The translations under genes and the position numbers were made by a program. Positions 34,781 to 43,776 of a DNA stretch of 64,000 nt are shown piece by piece. This DNA is from an uncultured Flammeovirgaceae bacterium (GTDB lineage Bacteria; Bacteroidota; Bacteroidia; Cytophagales; Cyclobacteriaceae), in contig CAKZYA010000005.1 of assembly GCA_937883755.1 (NCBI GenBank), positions 124,001 to 188,000 on the forward strand. The letters are read 5' to 3'. Within the stretch, counting starts at the first letter, position 1. Each line of letters opens with the position of its first letter. The notes beneath the pieces are model-generated. The model was not told where the DNA came from, ran no database searches, and was given only the letters and a program-made list of their open reading frames with translations.

Positions 34781-36043
34781 TCAGTCAAATTTTCGGCGGA
34801 TAAACCAGCGATCGTTGAAAGTAATTCCGGCTGAGACTTTAAAGTAATTTTCCCGGATGAGCCCTTCATCTAAGGTACCTCGGTTACCTACTTCTAGGGC
34901 AATATTGGTGCTGGAAAGGTTACTCATAGGTAAGGAAAAGCCAACATTTAGGCCAAAATCGGTGATTTGGCGATCATTTACTACAAAAGGTGTATTTCGG
35001 TAGAAGAAGCCAAGGCGGTAGGCCATACGAGCTAAATAACTATTGATGGAAGTGATATCGGGTATTAGTTGGCCACCTACTGATAGTTCGTAGCTATTTC
35101 GCATTCCGTCATTAGTACCATTAAATGATCTATAATCCTCCCAAGGTTGTGTCAAAAAATCTACACCTACGAGGTATTTCAGTGATTTCTCTACAGAAAA
35201 CCCCACGCCTAACCGCGATGGCAGGGTAATATCTCGTTCTCCCGACCCTGATTCAATACTTTCACCTGGAGTAATAGATGGAACTGTGCGAAGTGTTATT
35301 TCACGGGTAGCCCGTACTTGTGTCTCGGGTTGATACGTAACCCCTACGTTTAATAGGGTTTTTTCTCCCAATTTGAGACCGTAAGATATACTAGGCTCAA
35401 AAATGAGATCAGAATAATAGGTTTCGTCCTCTAGTTCGGTACGTTGCGCTTGAAAGCCGTCTAGCAATACTGTTCGAGTTTCGGTAATAGGACCGAATAG
35501 GTAACTTATTCGTAAGCCTAGACCTAAATTACCCACTACTCTAACTCCATTAGAGAAAGAAACAGCATTTAGTCCGCCCTCACCCTCAATAACTTGAAGA
35601 CCTTCATCTGCACTCCCTCCGATTGTAATATCCTCTTGGATACGGTACTTAACCACACTAAACGGAGCTACGCCAAAACTCATCGTCCAGCGATTGGGAA
35701 CGACTGGAAACGAGAAAATACCGTAGCTCAAACCACCATTCGTTTGGCTGACCGACGCATCTTCGCGCTGTAAAACATTTTGCTCAACACTGAAGGCTAC
35801 ATCAAAAGAAGATAGATTGTTTTTGTAGAGAAAAGATGAGTTAGTATAATTAATAAACAAAGAGTTACCACTACCGATACCGATGCCACCCATACCTTGG
35901 TTGTGGACGAGAGCCGGACGAAGTAGCTGACCTAGCCCCTGTGATGAATAAGGAGTGACACCAATCTGCGCCTTAGCTGAAATGGCTAAACTTACCAGGC
36001 CGACTAACCAAAAGGCCCTTTGGGCAATACTACGAACCCTCAT
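34781..36043 (-). CDS. Outer-membrane beta-barrel protein, PorV/FadL-like
   Basis: A 420-residue exported protein. The signal peptide (residues 1-25, cleavage after AKAQ) is followed by alternating strands rich in Gly, aromatic and polar residues, and the chain ends RWFIRRKFD with a C-terminal aromatic near the end, as outer-membrane barrels do. The N-terminal plug-like segment TPYSSQGLGQLLRPALVHNQ and the GGIGIGSG stretch recall FadL/PorV-type barrels, but the family cannot be fixed. It overlaps the 3' end of coaX by 14 bases and is cotranscribed with it. Confidence 0.7.
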   Translation of the reverse strand: MRVRSIAQRAFWLVGLVSLAISAKAQIGVTPYSSQGLGQLLRPALVHNQGMGGIGIGSGNSLFINYTNSSFLYKNNLSSFDVAFSVEQNVLQREDASVSQTNGGLSYGIFSFPVVPNRWTMSFGVAPFSVVKYRIQEDITIGGSADEGLQVIEGEGGLNAVSFSNGVRVVGNLGLGLRISYLFGPITETRTVLLDGFQAQRTELEDETYYSDLIFEPSISYGLKLGEKTLLNVGVTYQPETQVRATREITLRTVPSITPGESIESGSGERDITLPSRLGVGFSVEKSLKYLVGVDFLTQPWEDYRSFNGTNDGMRNSYELSVGGQLIPDITSINSYLARMAYRLGFFYRNTPFVVNDRQITDFGLNVGFSLPMSNLSSTNIALEVGNRGTLDEGLIRENYFKVSAGITFNDRWFIRRKFD

Positions 36044-36761
36044 GTCTTACTATACTGTTTAATCCTATCAATACTAGTTCGGGAATGTAAATATGTTTCG
36101 AAAGAACTAACGGTTGGAGATATTTCATATCGCCTCCGCAAGTTACGACTTGCAAAGCTGCAAATTTGTCGGCATACCTCCGAATTATTTGATCAATTTC
36201 CGCTGCCATTCCCAATAATCCACCACTTTTTAAGCTTTCTTCGGTACTTTTTCCAATAATAGAGGCTCCTTTAGCAGCTTCTGGCGATTCTACTGCTACT
36301 AACGGTAGGCGAGCAGTAAAAGTATGCATAGCCTGCCAGCGCATTTGTAGGCCAGGCGAGATCATCCCTCCCAAATAGGTGCCTTGATCAGTGAGCAGAT
36401 CGTAGGTAATACAGGTGCCAGCGTCAATTACTAGCACATTACGGTGAGGAAAGCGAACTTGCGCCCCAGCAACCGCGGCAATACGGTCGGTGCCCAAGGT
36501 GGCTGGTGTATCATAGCTATTCTGGAAGGGTAGGGGAGTAGTGTTACTCAGGATGGTGTAAGGGCAGTCTTTGGGAATAACCGCCTGCCAGGAAGCAACT
36601 GAACCAGCTACTGAAGATAGAATAGCTCGCGAAGTAGATCGTTCCCGAATAAATACTGCCAATTCTGCCGGACTAACACCCGCTTGAACGTCTTGCAACT
36701 GACCTTGTTCAAACCAACCCGCCTTGGCGGTAGTGTTACCAATGTCAAGGGATAAATCCAT
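36030..36761 (-). CDS. coaX: Type III pantothenate kinase
   Basis: Phosphorylates pantothenate in the first step of coenzyme A synthesis. Family motifs are clear: the N-terminal DLSLDIGNTTAKAGWF, then ATLGTDRIAAVAGA, the catalytic-region VIDAGTCITYDLL, and the later LGGMISPGLQMR and VTCGGD. The length of 243 is normal for CoaX. It is the first gene of a minus-strand operon and overlaps the barrel-protein gene downstream. It diverges from nhaD over 210 bases. Confidence 0.95.
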   Translation of the reverse strand: MDLSLDIGNTTAKAGWFEQGQLQDVQAGVSPAELAVFIRERSTSRAILSSVAGSVASWQAVIPKDCPYTILSNTTPLPFQNSYDTPATLGTDRIAAVAGAQVRFPHRNVLVIDAGTCITYDLLTDQGTYLGGMISPGLQMRWQAMHTFTARLPLVAVESPEAAKGASIIGKSTEESLKSGGLLGMAAEIDQIIRRYADKFAALQVVTCGGDMKYLQPLVLSKHIYIPELVLIGLNSIVRHEGS

Positions 36762-36971
36762 GAAAATAGTATAAGGGTTTTGTCTTTCCCACTTACTTTG
36801 GTAATTTGCTATCGTCTATTTTTTTGCGTTATTCAAGGTACTAATAGCATTTTGCAAGCTAAAGTATTTTTAGATAAAACACTGGCTAGCGTAAAAAATC
36901 GAGGCTGTATGTGAGTTTTGGGCTAATACGTGCGTGAGACATAAACTACCGACTATAACTAACCTGTATCA

Positions 36972-38528
36972 ATGAGGCGATTGCTGCTTACTACTATATT
37001 TTCCACGATACTTCTCTGCTCAGTTTGTAACCCCACCTATTCTATAACCCCCAATCAAGAAGTCCCAGTTCAATTCGTCCAGCACCAAGAAGAAAGCGAG
37101 ATAGTAACCACCCCTGAAATCCAGCATGAGGAAGACCATAGTGAAGACCAGGCTGGAGAACACGGAGAAGCACATGAAGGTGATCATGGTGAAGAGCATG
37201 AAGCCGCTCCTCCCTGGACGGTTATTCCGTTTGTGTTATTGTTACTTATGATCGCTACAGGGCCGTTATTTTACGAACACTTCTGGCATAAGAATTACCC
37301 TATTCTGGCGGTGCTTCTGGCTGTTATGGTGGTTTCCTACTATCTTTTTGCTTTGGGAAATGCCGGAGAGCCTGTTCATGCCCTATTTGAATATTTGCAA
37401 TTTATCGCGCTGCTTTCTTCCTTATTTATTGCCTCGGGCGGGATTTTGATAAAAATAGACCGGAAAGCTACCCCTATTATCAATTCGGCTATTCTGCTAA
37501 TTGGCTCGGTTATCTCTAATCTGATTGGAACAACAGGGGCCTCAATGTTGCTAATCCGCCCATATATTCGGCTCAACCAACATCGAATTCGGTCGTACCA
37601 TATTATTTTCTTCATTTTCATGGTGAGTAACGTAGGTGGGGCACTCACTCCCATTGGTGATCCACCATTATTTCTAGGTTTTTTGCGGGGAGTGCCGTTT
37701 TTCTGGACAATCTCTCATGTAGTGTTCGAGTGGGTATTTGCCTTACTAATATTGGGGGGCATATTTTTCATTCTAGATAAACGAAACCGAACCACCAATA
37801 ACGGGGAGGAAGAAATATCGGAGCATTCGGGTAAAATCAGCATTGTTGGAAAAAGAAATTTTCTGTGGCTGGCAGTGGTGATCGGGGCAGTTTTCGTTGA
37901 CCCTAATAAAATTGACTGGCTACCACACATCAATTATCACGGAACCCGCTTTTCCTTTGTGCGCGAACTCATCATGTTTGCAGTGGCATTCCTTTCCTTC
38001 CGGCTGGCGAAGAAGGAGGCCATCAATGGTAATGAGTTTAGCTTTGAACCCATCCGGGAGGTGGCTTTTATCTTCATTGGAATTTTCGGTACCATGATGC
38101 CCGCCCTGGAGCTAGTAGGCGACTTTGCTAAGTCAGAAAGTGGTCGTGAACTGATTACTCATAATACGCTTTATTGGGGTACTGGTATTCTATCGGGCTT
38201 TCTGGATAATGCTCCTACCTACCTGAACTTCCTGGCTGCAGCAATGGCTTCGGTAGGGGCTAGTGTTAACGATTCTCAGGAGGTGCTGGCCTTCTCTGAG
38301 GGGGCTTACCCAGATAGTATTATGTACCTAACGGCGATTTCGGTAGCGGCAGTATTCTTCGGAGCCATGAGCTACATTGGGAATGGTCCGAATTTTATGG
38401 TAAAATCTATTGCTGAGCAGGTGGGTATTAAGATGCCTTCATTCTTCGGCTACATTATTCGGTTCTCGTTGCCGATCTTGTTGCCTATTCTGGTGCTGGT
38501 CTGGTTGATCTTTTTCGCCTTCAGTTAA
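36972..38528 (+). CDS. nhaD: NhaD-type sodium/proton antiporter with acidic His-rich N-terminal segment
   Basis: A 518-residue member of the ion-transporter superfamily that exchanges sodium or lithium for protons. Diagnostic motifs are LTPIGDPPLFLGFLRGVPFF near residue 230 and SGFLDNAPTYLNFLAA near residue 415. An N-terminal signal-like span (1-24) is followed by about 50 hydrophilic residues packed with Glu, Asp and His (roughly 33-76) before the first main span. Such a segment could bind metal or sense ions, but that is a guess. Its last 90 bases lie antisense to the 3' end of recF. Confidence 0.92.
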   Translation: MRRLLLTTIFSTILLCSVCNPTYSITPNQEVPVQFVQHQEESEIVTTPEIQHEEDHSEDQAGEHGEAHEGDHGEEHEAAPPWTVIPFVLLLLMIATGPLFYEHFWHKNYPILAVLLAVMVVSYYLFALGNAGEPVHALFEYLQFIALLSSLFIASGGILIKIDRKATPIINSAILLIGSVISNLIGTTGASMLLIRPYIRLNQHRIRSYHIIFFIFMVSNVGGALTPIGDPPLFLGFLRGVPFFWTISHVVFEWVFALLILGGIFFILDKRNRTTNNGEEEISEHSGKISIVGKRNFLWLAVVIGAVFVDPNKIDWLPHINYHGTRFSFVRELIMFAVAFLSFRLAKKEAINGNEFSFEPIREVAFIFIGIFGTMMPALELVGDFAKSESGRELITHNTLYWGTGILSGFLDNAPTYLNFLAAAMASVGASVNDSQEVLAFSEGAYPDSIMYLTAISVAAVFFGAMSYIGNGPNFMVKSIAEQVGIKMPSFFGYIIRFSLPILLPILVLVWLIFFAFS

Positions 38529-39629
38529 GGTCTCGGTGACCTCGCCTCGGTGAACAGTGAAGTATTTCTTTTCCCCTTCGATATTTCCAAAAATACTACG
38601 AGTGCGTTCTGGTCGAGCATCAGTTACGAAGAGCTGCCCAAACGAGTGGGCTACCACCATTTCAGTCAGCTTGCCAATGCGGAAATCGTCTAGTTTATCA
38701 AAAATATCATCCAGTAAAAGGATGGGCTTTAGCTTCTTTTCTTCCCGCAGCACATCAAACTGGGCTAGTTTTAGAGCGATAACAAAAGATTTTTGCTGCC
38801 CTTGCGAGCCGTAGCGCTTGGTAGGGTACTCATTAATCTGAAAATGATAATCGTCGCGGTGAATACCCTGGGTAGTACGTTGAAGTACTAAGTCTTTCCG
38901 ATAAGCATTGTAAAATACCGAGCGATAGCTTTCTTCCGAAAAGTGGGAAGTGTAGCGGATGTCTACTTCTTCTTTCTGCCCCGAAAGGTTATTATAGTGT
39001 AGGCTAAAGTGAGGAATAAGCGCTTTTAAAAACTCGGATCGTTTCTGATAAAGTCGATAGCCTACGTCCAGTAACTGATCGCTATAAGAATCTAGTAAAT
39101 CCGAATCATACGTATTGCGATCAGCAAACTGCTTCAGTAGAGCATTGCGTTGGCGGAGAACGTGGTTATAGTTGATAAGATCAGTTAGGTAATCGGCGTC
39201 AATTTGCGAAAGTATACCATCAAAGAAGCGACGACGTAGCTCACTAGCCCCGCGAATTAGGTCGGTATCGTCGGGTGAGATCAATACGACCGGAAAGTGG
39301 CCGATGTGTTCACTCAGTTTTTCATAGGGAATACGATCGTTCTTCACTTGCTTTTTTTGTCCTCGTTGCCAACTGCAACTAACCGTATAGTGCTGATCCT
39401 GCTTGAAAAATACTCCCTTAGTTAGCAAGTAAGGCTCATCGTGCCGAACGTTCTGTTGTTCGGTACTGCTGAAGGCACTTTTGGTTACAGACAAATAATA
39501 TATAGCATCAAGTAAGTTGGTTTTCCCGCTTCCGTTTTCTCCGAGAATACAATTGATCTGCGGGGATAAATCGAGCGAGAGTTCCTCGTAGTTTTTGAAG
39601 TTTAACAAATGGATTTTTTCCAACCTCAT
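38439..39629 (-). CDS. recF: DNA replication and repair protein RecF
   Basis: ATP-binding SMC-like protein that loads RecA at gaps in single-stranded DNA. Walker A is GENGSGKTNLLDAIYYLS near residue 30, the signature region is YGSQGQQKSFVIALKLAQ near residue 285, and Walker B is ILLLDDIFDKLDD near residue 310. The core ends near HRGEVTETLT. About 28 further residues, rich in Gln, Arg, Asp and Glu, are encoded antisense to the end of nhaD, making the protein longer (396) than the usual 360-370. Confidence 0.95.
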   Translation of the reverse strand: MRLEKIHLLNFKNYEELSLDLSPQINCILGENGSGKTNLLDAIYYLSVTKSAFSSTEQQNVRHDEPYLLTKGVFFKQDQHYTVSCSWQRGQKKQVKNDRIPYEKLSEHIGHFPVVLISPDDTDLIRGASELRRRFFDGILSQIDADYLTDLINYNHVLRQRNALLKQFADRNTYDSDLLDSYSDQLLDVGYRLYQKRSEFLKALIPHFSLHYNNLSGQKEEVDIRYTSHFSEESYRSVFYNAYRKDLVLQRTTQGIHRDDYHFQINEYPTKRYGSQGQQKSFVIALKLAQFDVLREEKKLKPILLLDDIFDKLDDFRIGKLTEMVVAHSFGQLFVTDARPERTRSIFGNIEGEKKYFTVHRGEVTETLTEGEKDQPDQHQNRQQDRQREPNNVAEE

Positions 39630-39760
39630 GCCTTCATTGTTCGTGTTTTTGTATTAATTTGCACGGACGTAGATATTCGGGCAAAATTAAAGCACTTTTA
39701 ATAAACAGGAATCTCCTTGGCTACGTTACCTTCCTGTAGACTTTTTTCAAGCAAGTAATT

Positions 39761-40804
39761 ATGGCAGTTAGTACCAAAGAAAAGACCCAGAAAAAAACAA
39801 AAAAATCTTCAAATCAGCGGGAGTTTTCCAAAGAGACTTATATGTGGTGGTACGAGACTATGTACCTGATGCGTCGCTTTGAGGAAAAGGCTGGTCAGCA
39901 GTACGGTCGCCAGAAGATTCGCGGCTTTTGCCACCTCTATATCGGTCAGGAAGCCTGTGCAGCTGGCTCAGTTTCAGCTCTGCGCGATACCGATAGCTTC
40001 ATTACTGCTTATCGTGACCATGCTCATCCGTTAGCGCTAGGCACTGATCCTAAGAAAGTGATGGCCGAGTTGTTCGCTAAGCAAACCGGAGTTTCTAAAG
40101 GTAAGGGTGGTTCTATGCATATGTTTGACAAAGAGCGTAATTTCTACGGCGGTCATGGTATTGTGGGCGGGCAGATTCCACTAGGCGCGGGGATTGCTTT
40201 CGCGGAACAATACAAGGGTACTGATAATCTGTGTATGACGATTATGGGTGATGGGGCAGTACGACAAGGAGCCTTCCACGAAACGCTCAATATGGCTATG
40301 ACCATGAAAATTCCGGTTATTTTTGCCATTGAGAATAACGGCTACGCTATGGGTACCTCAGTAGAACGTACCAGTAATGTGAGCGAACTGTATACCTTAG
40401 GCGAAGCCTATGATATGCCTTCTTTCCCGGTAGACGCTATGAACGTAGAAAATGTACATATTGCGGTAGAAGAGGCTGCGGAGCGCGCCCGTAAAGGCGA
40501 TGGTCCGACTTTACTAGAATTCCGTACATATCGTTATAAAGGGCACTCTATTTCTGACCCGGCTAAGTACCGCACTAAAGAGGAGGTAGAGGAGTATAAG
40601 GCGCAAGACCCAATTGTGCAGTGTATGCATGCTATTCTGGAAAAAGAATACGCCAGTGAAGAAGATTTGAAGGCGATTGAGAAGAAAGTGAAAGATCAGG
40701 TAGAAGAATCTATCAAATTTGCTGATGAATCACCTTTCCCACCGGCTGAAGAAGCTTTGCAAGACGTTTACATGCAGGAAGATTATCCGTTTATTCTGGA
40801 TTAA
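39761..40804 (+). CDS. pdhA: Pyruvate dehydrogenase E1 component, alpha subunit
   Basis: With the beta subunit, decarboxylates pyruvate on thiamine diphosphate and passes the acetyl group to E2. The TPP-binding motif is complete: MGDGAVRQGAFHETLNMAM to AIENNGYAMGT (about residues 165-200). The acidic regulatory-loop region RTYRYKGHSISDPAKYRT (about 255) carries the Tyr-x-His-Ser loop. A basic leader of about 20 residues (KEKTQKKTKKSS) precedes the fold. Beta and E2 genes are not in the window. A strong terminator follows, so it is probably transcribed alone. Confidence 0.93.
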   Translation: MAVSTKEKTQKKTKKSSNQREFSKETYMWWYETMYLMRRFEEKAGQQYGRQKIRGFCHLYIGQEACAAGSVSALRDTDSFITAYRDHAHPLALGTDPKKVMAELFAKQTGVSKGKGGSMHMFDKERNFYGGHGIVGGQIPLGAGIAFAEQYKGTDNLCMTIMGDGAVRQGAFHETLNMAMTMKIPVIFAIENNGYAMGTSVERTSNVSELYTLGEAYDMPSFPVDAMNVENVHIAVEEAAERARKGDGPTLLEFRTYRYKGHSISDPAKYRTKEEVEEYKAQDPIVQCMHAILEKEYASEEDLKAIEKKVKDQVEESIKFADESPFPPAEEALQDVYMQEDYPFILD

Positions 40805-40833
40805 ATCATCGTATTTGCTAATAGATTTATCAG

Positions 40834-40858
40834 AGAGTCCTTCGGGGCTCTTTTGTTT
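40834..40858 (+). terminator. Intrinsic terminator after pdhA
   Basis: The stem AGAGTCC / GGGCTCT with a TTCG tetraloop is followed by a T-rich run (40851-40858). A textbook Rho-independent terminator. Confidence 0.9.
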
Positions 40859-41004
40859 TAAGGCAAATCGCCTATAGCAAATACCAAACTTCCGCTAGGA
40901 ATTGCAGTTAGCATATCATTACTTTTTACCTACTATAATATAGTCTAATCTCGTTAGTTGATGAAACGCAATGGATAGTTTTTCTGTTTACCGAAAAATT
41001 ATTT

Positions 41005-41012
41005 TAACTTTG
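41005..41012 (+). promoter_or_regulatory. -7 box of the TPR (YfgM-like) gene
   Basis: TAACTTTG, an exact match to TAnnTTTG, 19 bases before the ATG at 41032. A clear -33 TTG is lacking, with TCTG near the expected place. Confidence 0.5.
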
Positions 41013-41031
41013 CAGCCCAAAATCAGTAATT

Positions 41032-41766
41032 ATGGCGAATAGAGTTCGAGGCTCGCGTAGCAAAAAGGACGTACAACAAAAATTAAGCACCACCGAGGAG
41101 CTTCTGGAAACTCCCGAAGCCCTTCAGGATCGGATTGTTGATACGGAAGAATATATTAAGCAACACGCTAATGTATTTATCATTGGGGCAGCAGTTATCC
41201 TGTTAGCAGTAGGAGGCTATTTTGGCTACCAATACTACCAAAGTGGTCAAAACCAGACGGCACAGGAAGAAATGTTCCAGGCAATCTATTACTTTGAGTC
41301 AGACAGTTTGAATCTAGCGCTCAACGGTGATGGTAACAACTATGGTTTCTTAGAAATTATGGATGAGTTTGGTGGAACCGATGCTGCCAACCTAGCAAGT
41401 TATTACGCTGGAATTATCGAGCTGAGACAAGGAAACTACGAGTCAGCAATTGATTATTTGGAAGGTTTTAGCGCTTCGGATTTGCTAGTGCAAGGTCAAG
41501 CGTATGTACTGATTGGTGATGCCTACATGGAGCTGGGTGATCATCAGGCTGCCGCCAGTCAGTATGAGCAAGCTGCTAACTATAACCCTAATCAGTTCTT
41601 CTCACCTCAGTACTTGATGAAAGCTGCCGTGGCTTACGAGACAGCTGGTAACTACGCTCAGGCAACTGAAAGCTATCAGCAGATTATTGATGAATATCCG
41701 GAGGCTTACGAATACCAAGAGGCGCAGAAGCAACACGCTCGGCTGGAAGCCTTGTCGGCAAACTAA
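41032..41766 (+). CDS. YfgM/BamD-like TPR protein anchored in the inner membrane
   Basis: A 244-residue protein. A cytoplasmic basic N terminus (RGSRSKKDVQQK) is followed by one span (about residues 47-68, FIIGAAVILLAVGGYFGYQYY), then TPR helices in the periplasm (LASYYAGIIELRQGNYESAI near 122, QAYVLIGDAYMELGDHQAAA near 158, and KAAVAYETAGNYAQATESYQ near 200). The layout matches YfgM-type ancillary Sec/chaperone adaptors. It has its own -7 box and its own terminator. The function is inferred from architecture. Confidence 0.8.
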   Translation: MANRVRGSRSKKDVQQKLSTTEELLETPEALQDRIVDTEEYIKQHANVFIIGAAVILLAVGGYFGYQYYQSGQNQTAQEEMFQAIYYFESDSLNLALNGDGNNYGFLEIMDEFGGTDAANLASYYAGIIELRQGNYESAIDYLEGFSASDLLVQGQAYVLIGDAYMELGDHQAAASQYEQAANYNPNQFFSPQYLMKAAVAYETAGNYAQATESYQQIIDEYPEAYEYQEAQKQHARLEALSAN

Positions 41767-41797
41767 TCCTGTACTGAACTAAATTTGACTTAAATAG

Positions 41798-41828
41798 AGG
41801 ATAAGCCACTGCGGACTTATCCTTTTTA
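41798..41828 (+). terminator. Intrinsic terminator between the TPR gene and ribH
   Basis: AGGATAAG (41798-41805) pairs with CTTATCCT (41816-41823) and is followed by a T run. It sits only about ten bases before the ribH ATG. Confidence 0.8.
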
Positions 41829-41837
41829 CTTTACAGT

Positions 41838-42320
41838 ATGGCTACCGTCAACCAAAACTTAAGCGAACACGACGTTTCCCGCCTTCCGGTTATTACAGGT
41901 CGGCACTTTTCTATTGTAACGGCGGAGTGGAACCGAGAAGTTACCCAACCTCTGCTAGAAGGAGCTATTGCAACACTGCTGAAGCACGGTGCTCAGGAAA
42001 AAAATATCCATACCAAATGGGTACCTGGTAGTTTTGAGCTTACGTTAGGTGCCCAATGGGAAGCTGCCCGCCCTAAAGTAGATGCTGTAATTTGCCTCGG
42101 CTGTGTTATTCAGGGTGAAACTCCTCATTTTGATTATATCTGCCAGTCAGTAGCTCAGGGTATAAAAGATGTAGCCCTTAAGTATGATAAGCCCGTTATT
42201 TTTGGGGTACTTACTACCTTAGATCAGTCACAAGCCTTAGCCCGAGCCGGAGGTAAGCACGGTAATAAAGGCGATGAAGCCGCCGTCACTGCAATCAAAA
42301 TGCTGGGATTTAACGAGTAA
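41838..42320 (+). CDS. ribH: 6,7-dimethyl-8-ribityllumazine synthase
   Basis: Condenses the ribityl-uracil amine with dihydroxybutanone phosphate, the penultimate step to riboflavin. Conserved elements are FSIVTAEWNREVT (substrate-binding Trp), KWVPGSFELTLGAQ, and CLGCVIQGETPHFDYICQSV with the catalytic His. GVLTTLDQSQALARAGG and the NKGDEAA end complete the fold. The length of 160 is typical of the icosahedral type. It stands apart from other rib genes. A terminator sits just upstream of its start, so it may depend on readthrough or on a promoter inside the hairpin region. Confidence 0.96.
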   Translation: MATVNQNLSEHDVSRLPVITGRHFSIVTAEWNREVTQPLLEGAIATLLKHGAQEKNIHTKWVPGSFELTLGAQWEAARPKVDAVICLGCVIQGETPHFDYICQSVAQGIKDVALKYDKPVIFGVLTTLDQSQALARAGGKHGNKGDEAAVTAIKMLGFNE

Positions 42321-42342
42321 GGGATGGGTAGTGATATATTTT

Positions 42343-42403
42343 TACGCCTTGCCACCTGCTCCAAGCTCCTGGTCATTTAACAATTGAGCCATTCAACAAT
42401 TGA
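42343..42403. repeat. Heptamer repeat before the aspartate kinase gene
   Basis: Units of seven: GCCTTGC CACCTGC, TCCAAGC TCCTGGT, then CATTTAA CAATTGA, GCCATTC AACAATT. The second half also contains CAACAATTGA-type near-palindromes. The repeat reaches to within seven bases of the aspartate kinase ATG. Confidence 0.5.
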
Positions 42404-42409
42404 ATTTTT

Positions 42410-43738
42410 ATGAAAGTCTTAAAATTTGGCGGTACTTCGGTAGGTTCACCGGAACGGATGCACCGGGTCGCTGAATTAATTACTCAATCGGTTGAGTCTA
42501 AAATCGTCGTGTTATCCGCTGTGTCGGGTACAACCAATACGCTGGTACAGATTGGGCAAGCCCTAAAGGATGGGCAGGTTACTGAAGCCCGTCAGATTAT
42601 TAGTGAGCTAGAGGAGAAATACGTCACATTTATTCAAGATTTACTCATTAGTGATGAAGCTCAAAATGAAGGGCGAGCAATTATTAGCTCCCATTTTGAA
42701 GTATTGAACGCTACTACTCAAGAACCATTCAGTGCTGAAGTGGAAAAAGAGATACTGGCGCAGGGGGAGTTGTTGTCAACTAAGCTCTTCACTGCTTATT
42801 TGGAGTCTCAGGGGATTTCGGCAGTGCTGCTATCTGCTCTGGAGTTTATGCGGATTGATTCTAGCCAAGAACCCGATGAAGATTTCATCCGGGAAAAATT
42901 GACTCAGATACTTAGCCAACATTCCAATGCTAAGTTGTTCATTACTCAAGGTTATATTTGTATGAACAGCCACAATCGGATTGATAATTTACAGCGAGGG
43001 GGTAGCGATTATACGGCTTCCCTAGTTGGGGCAGCAGTGAAAGCGGAAGAAATTCAGATTTGGACGGATATTGACGGGATGCATAATAACGACCCTCGGA
43101 TTGTACAACGAACCTTTCGAGTGGATAATCTTTCGTTTAACGAAGCGGCAGAACTGGCCTATTTTGGGGCAAAGATACTACATCCGTTTACCGTACGACC
43201 GGCACAACGCGCCAACATTCCTGTGAGGCTACTCAATACTATGCAGCCGGAAGCGCCAGGTACACTGATTTCTGACCGACAAGAAGACCGGGCGATTACG
43301 GCTATTGCGGCAAAAGATGGTATAACCGCTATTAAAATAAAATCATCGCGGATGCTGCTGGCTTACGGCTTTTTACGAAGAGTTTTTGAAGTATTTGAGA
43401 AGTACCAAACTCCTATTGATCTAATCACGACCTCGGAAGTAGGGGTTTCGTTAACTATTGATAATAAGCAGTATCTGACCCAGATTCAGGAAGAGTTAGC
43501 CTCCTTTGGCGAAGTAGAAGTTGATACTGGACATACAATTGTCTGTGTAGTAGGAAATATGCCATTTCAGAAGGTAGGTGTTCTGAAAAAGATCGTAGAT
43601 GCTATTGATGATATTCCGGTGCGGATGCTGTCTTACGGAGGTAGCAAATTCAATATCTCGCTGCTTATTGACAGCCAGTACAAAAACGAAACGCTTAATC
43701 GGTTGAATGATCGCATCTTTACATTTCCTAGTAAATAA
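42410..43738 (+). CDS. lysC: Aspartate kinase, monofunctional
   Basis: Phosphorylates aspartate, opening the path to lysine, threonine and methionine. The N-terminal KFGGTSVGSPERM binds phosphate. GGSDYTASLVGAAVKAEEIQ and TDIDGMHNNDPRIV (about residues 200-225) form the aspartate/ATP site. AELAYFGAKILHPFTV and QRANIPVRLLNT complete the kinase domain. Two ACT domains follow (from about residue 305), so feedback control by an amino acid is expected. No homoserine dehydrogenase is fused. The symbol is by function; other aspartate kinase paralogues may exist elsewhere. Confidence 0.9.
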   Translation: MKVLKFGGTSVGSPERMHRVAELITQSVESKIVVLSAVSGTTNTLVQIGQALKDGQVTEARQIISELEEKYVTFIQDLLISDEAQNEGRAIISSHFEVLNATTQEPFSAEVEKEILAQGELLSTKLFTAYLESQGISAVLLSALEFMRIDSSQEPDEDFIREKLTQILSQHSNAKLFITQGYICMNSHNRIDNLQRGGSDYTASLVGAAVKAEEIQIWTDIDGMHNNDPRIVQRTFRVDNLSFNEAAELAYFGAKILHPFTVRPAQRANIPVRLLNTMQPEAPGTLISDRQEDRAITAIAAKDGITAIKIKSSRMLLAYGFLRRVFEVFEKYQTPIDLITTSEVGVSLTIDNKQYLTQIQEELASFGEVEVDTGHTIVCVVGNMPFQKVGVLKKIVDAIDDIPVRMLSYGGSKFNISLLIDSQYKNETLNRLNDRIFTFPSK

Positions 43739-43776
43739 AATCTGTATCTTTCGGATAAACTTCTAACTCTTTTACT

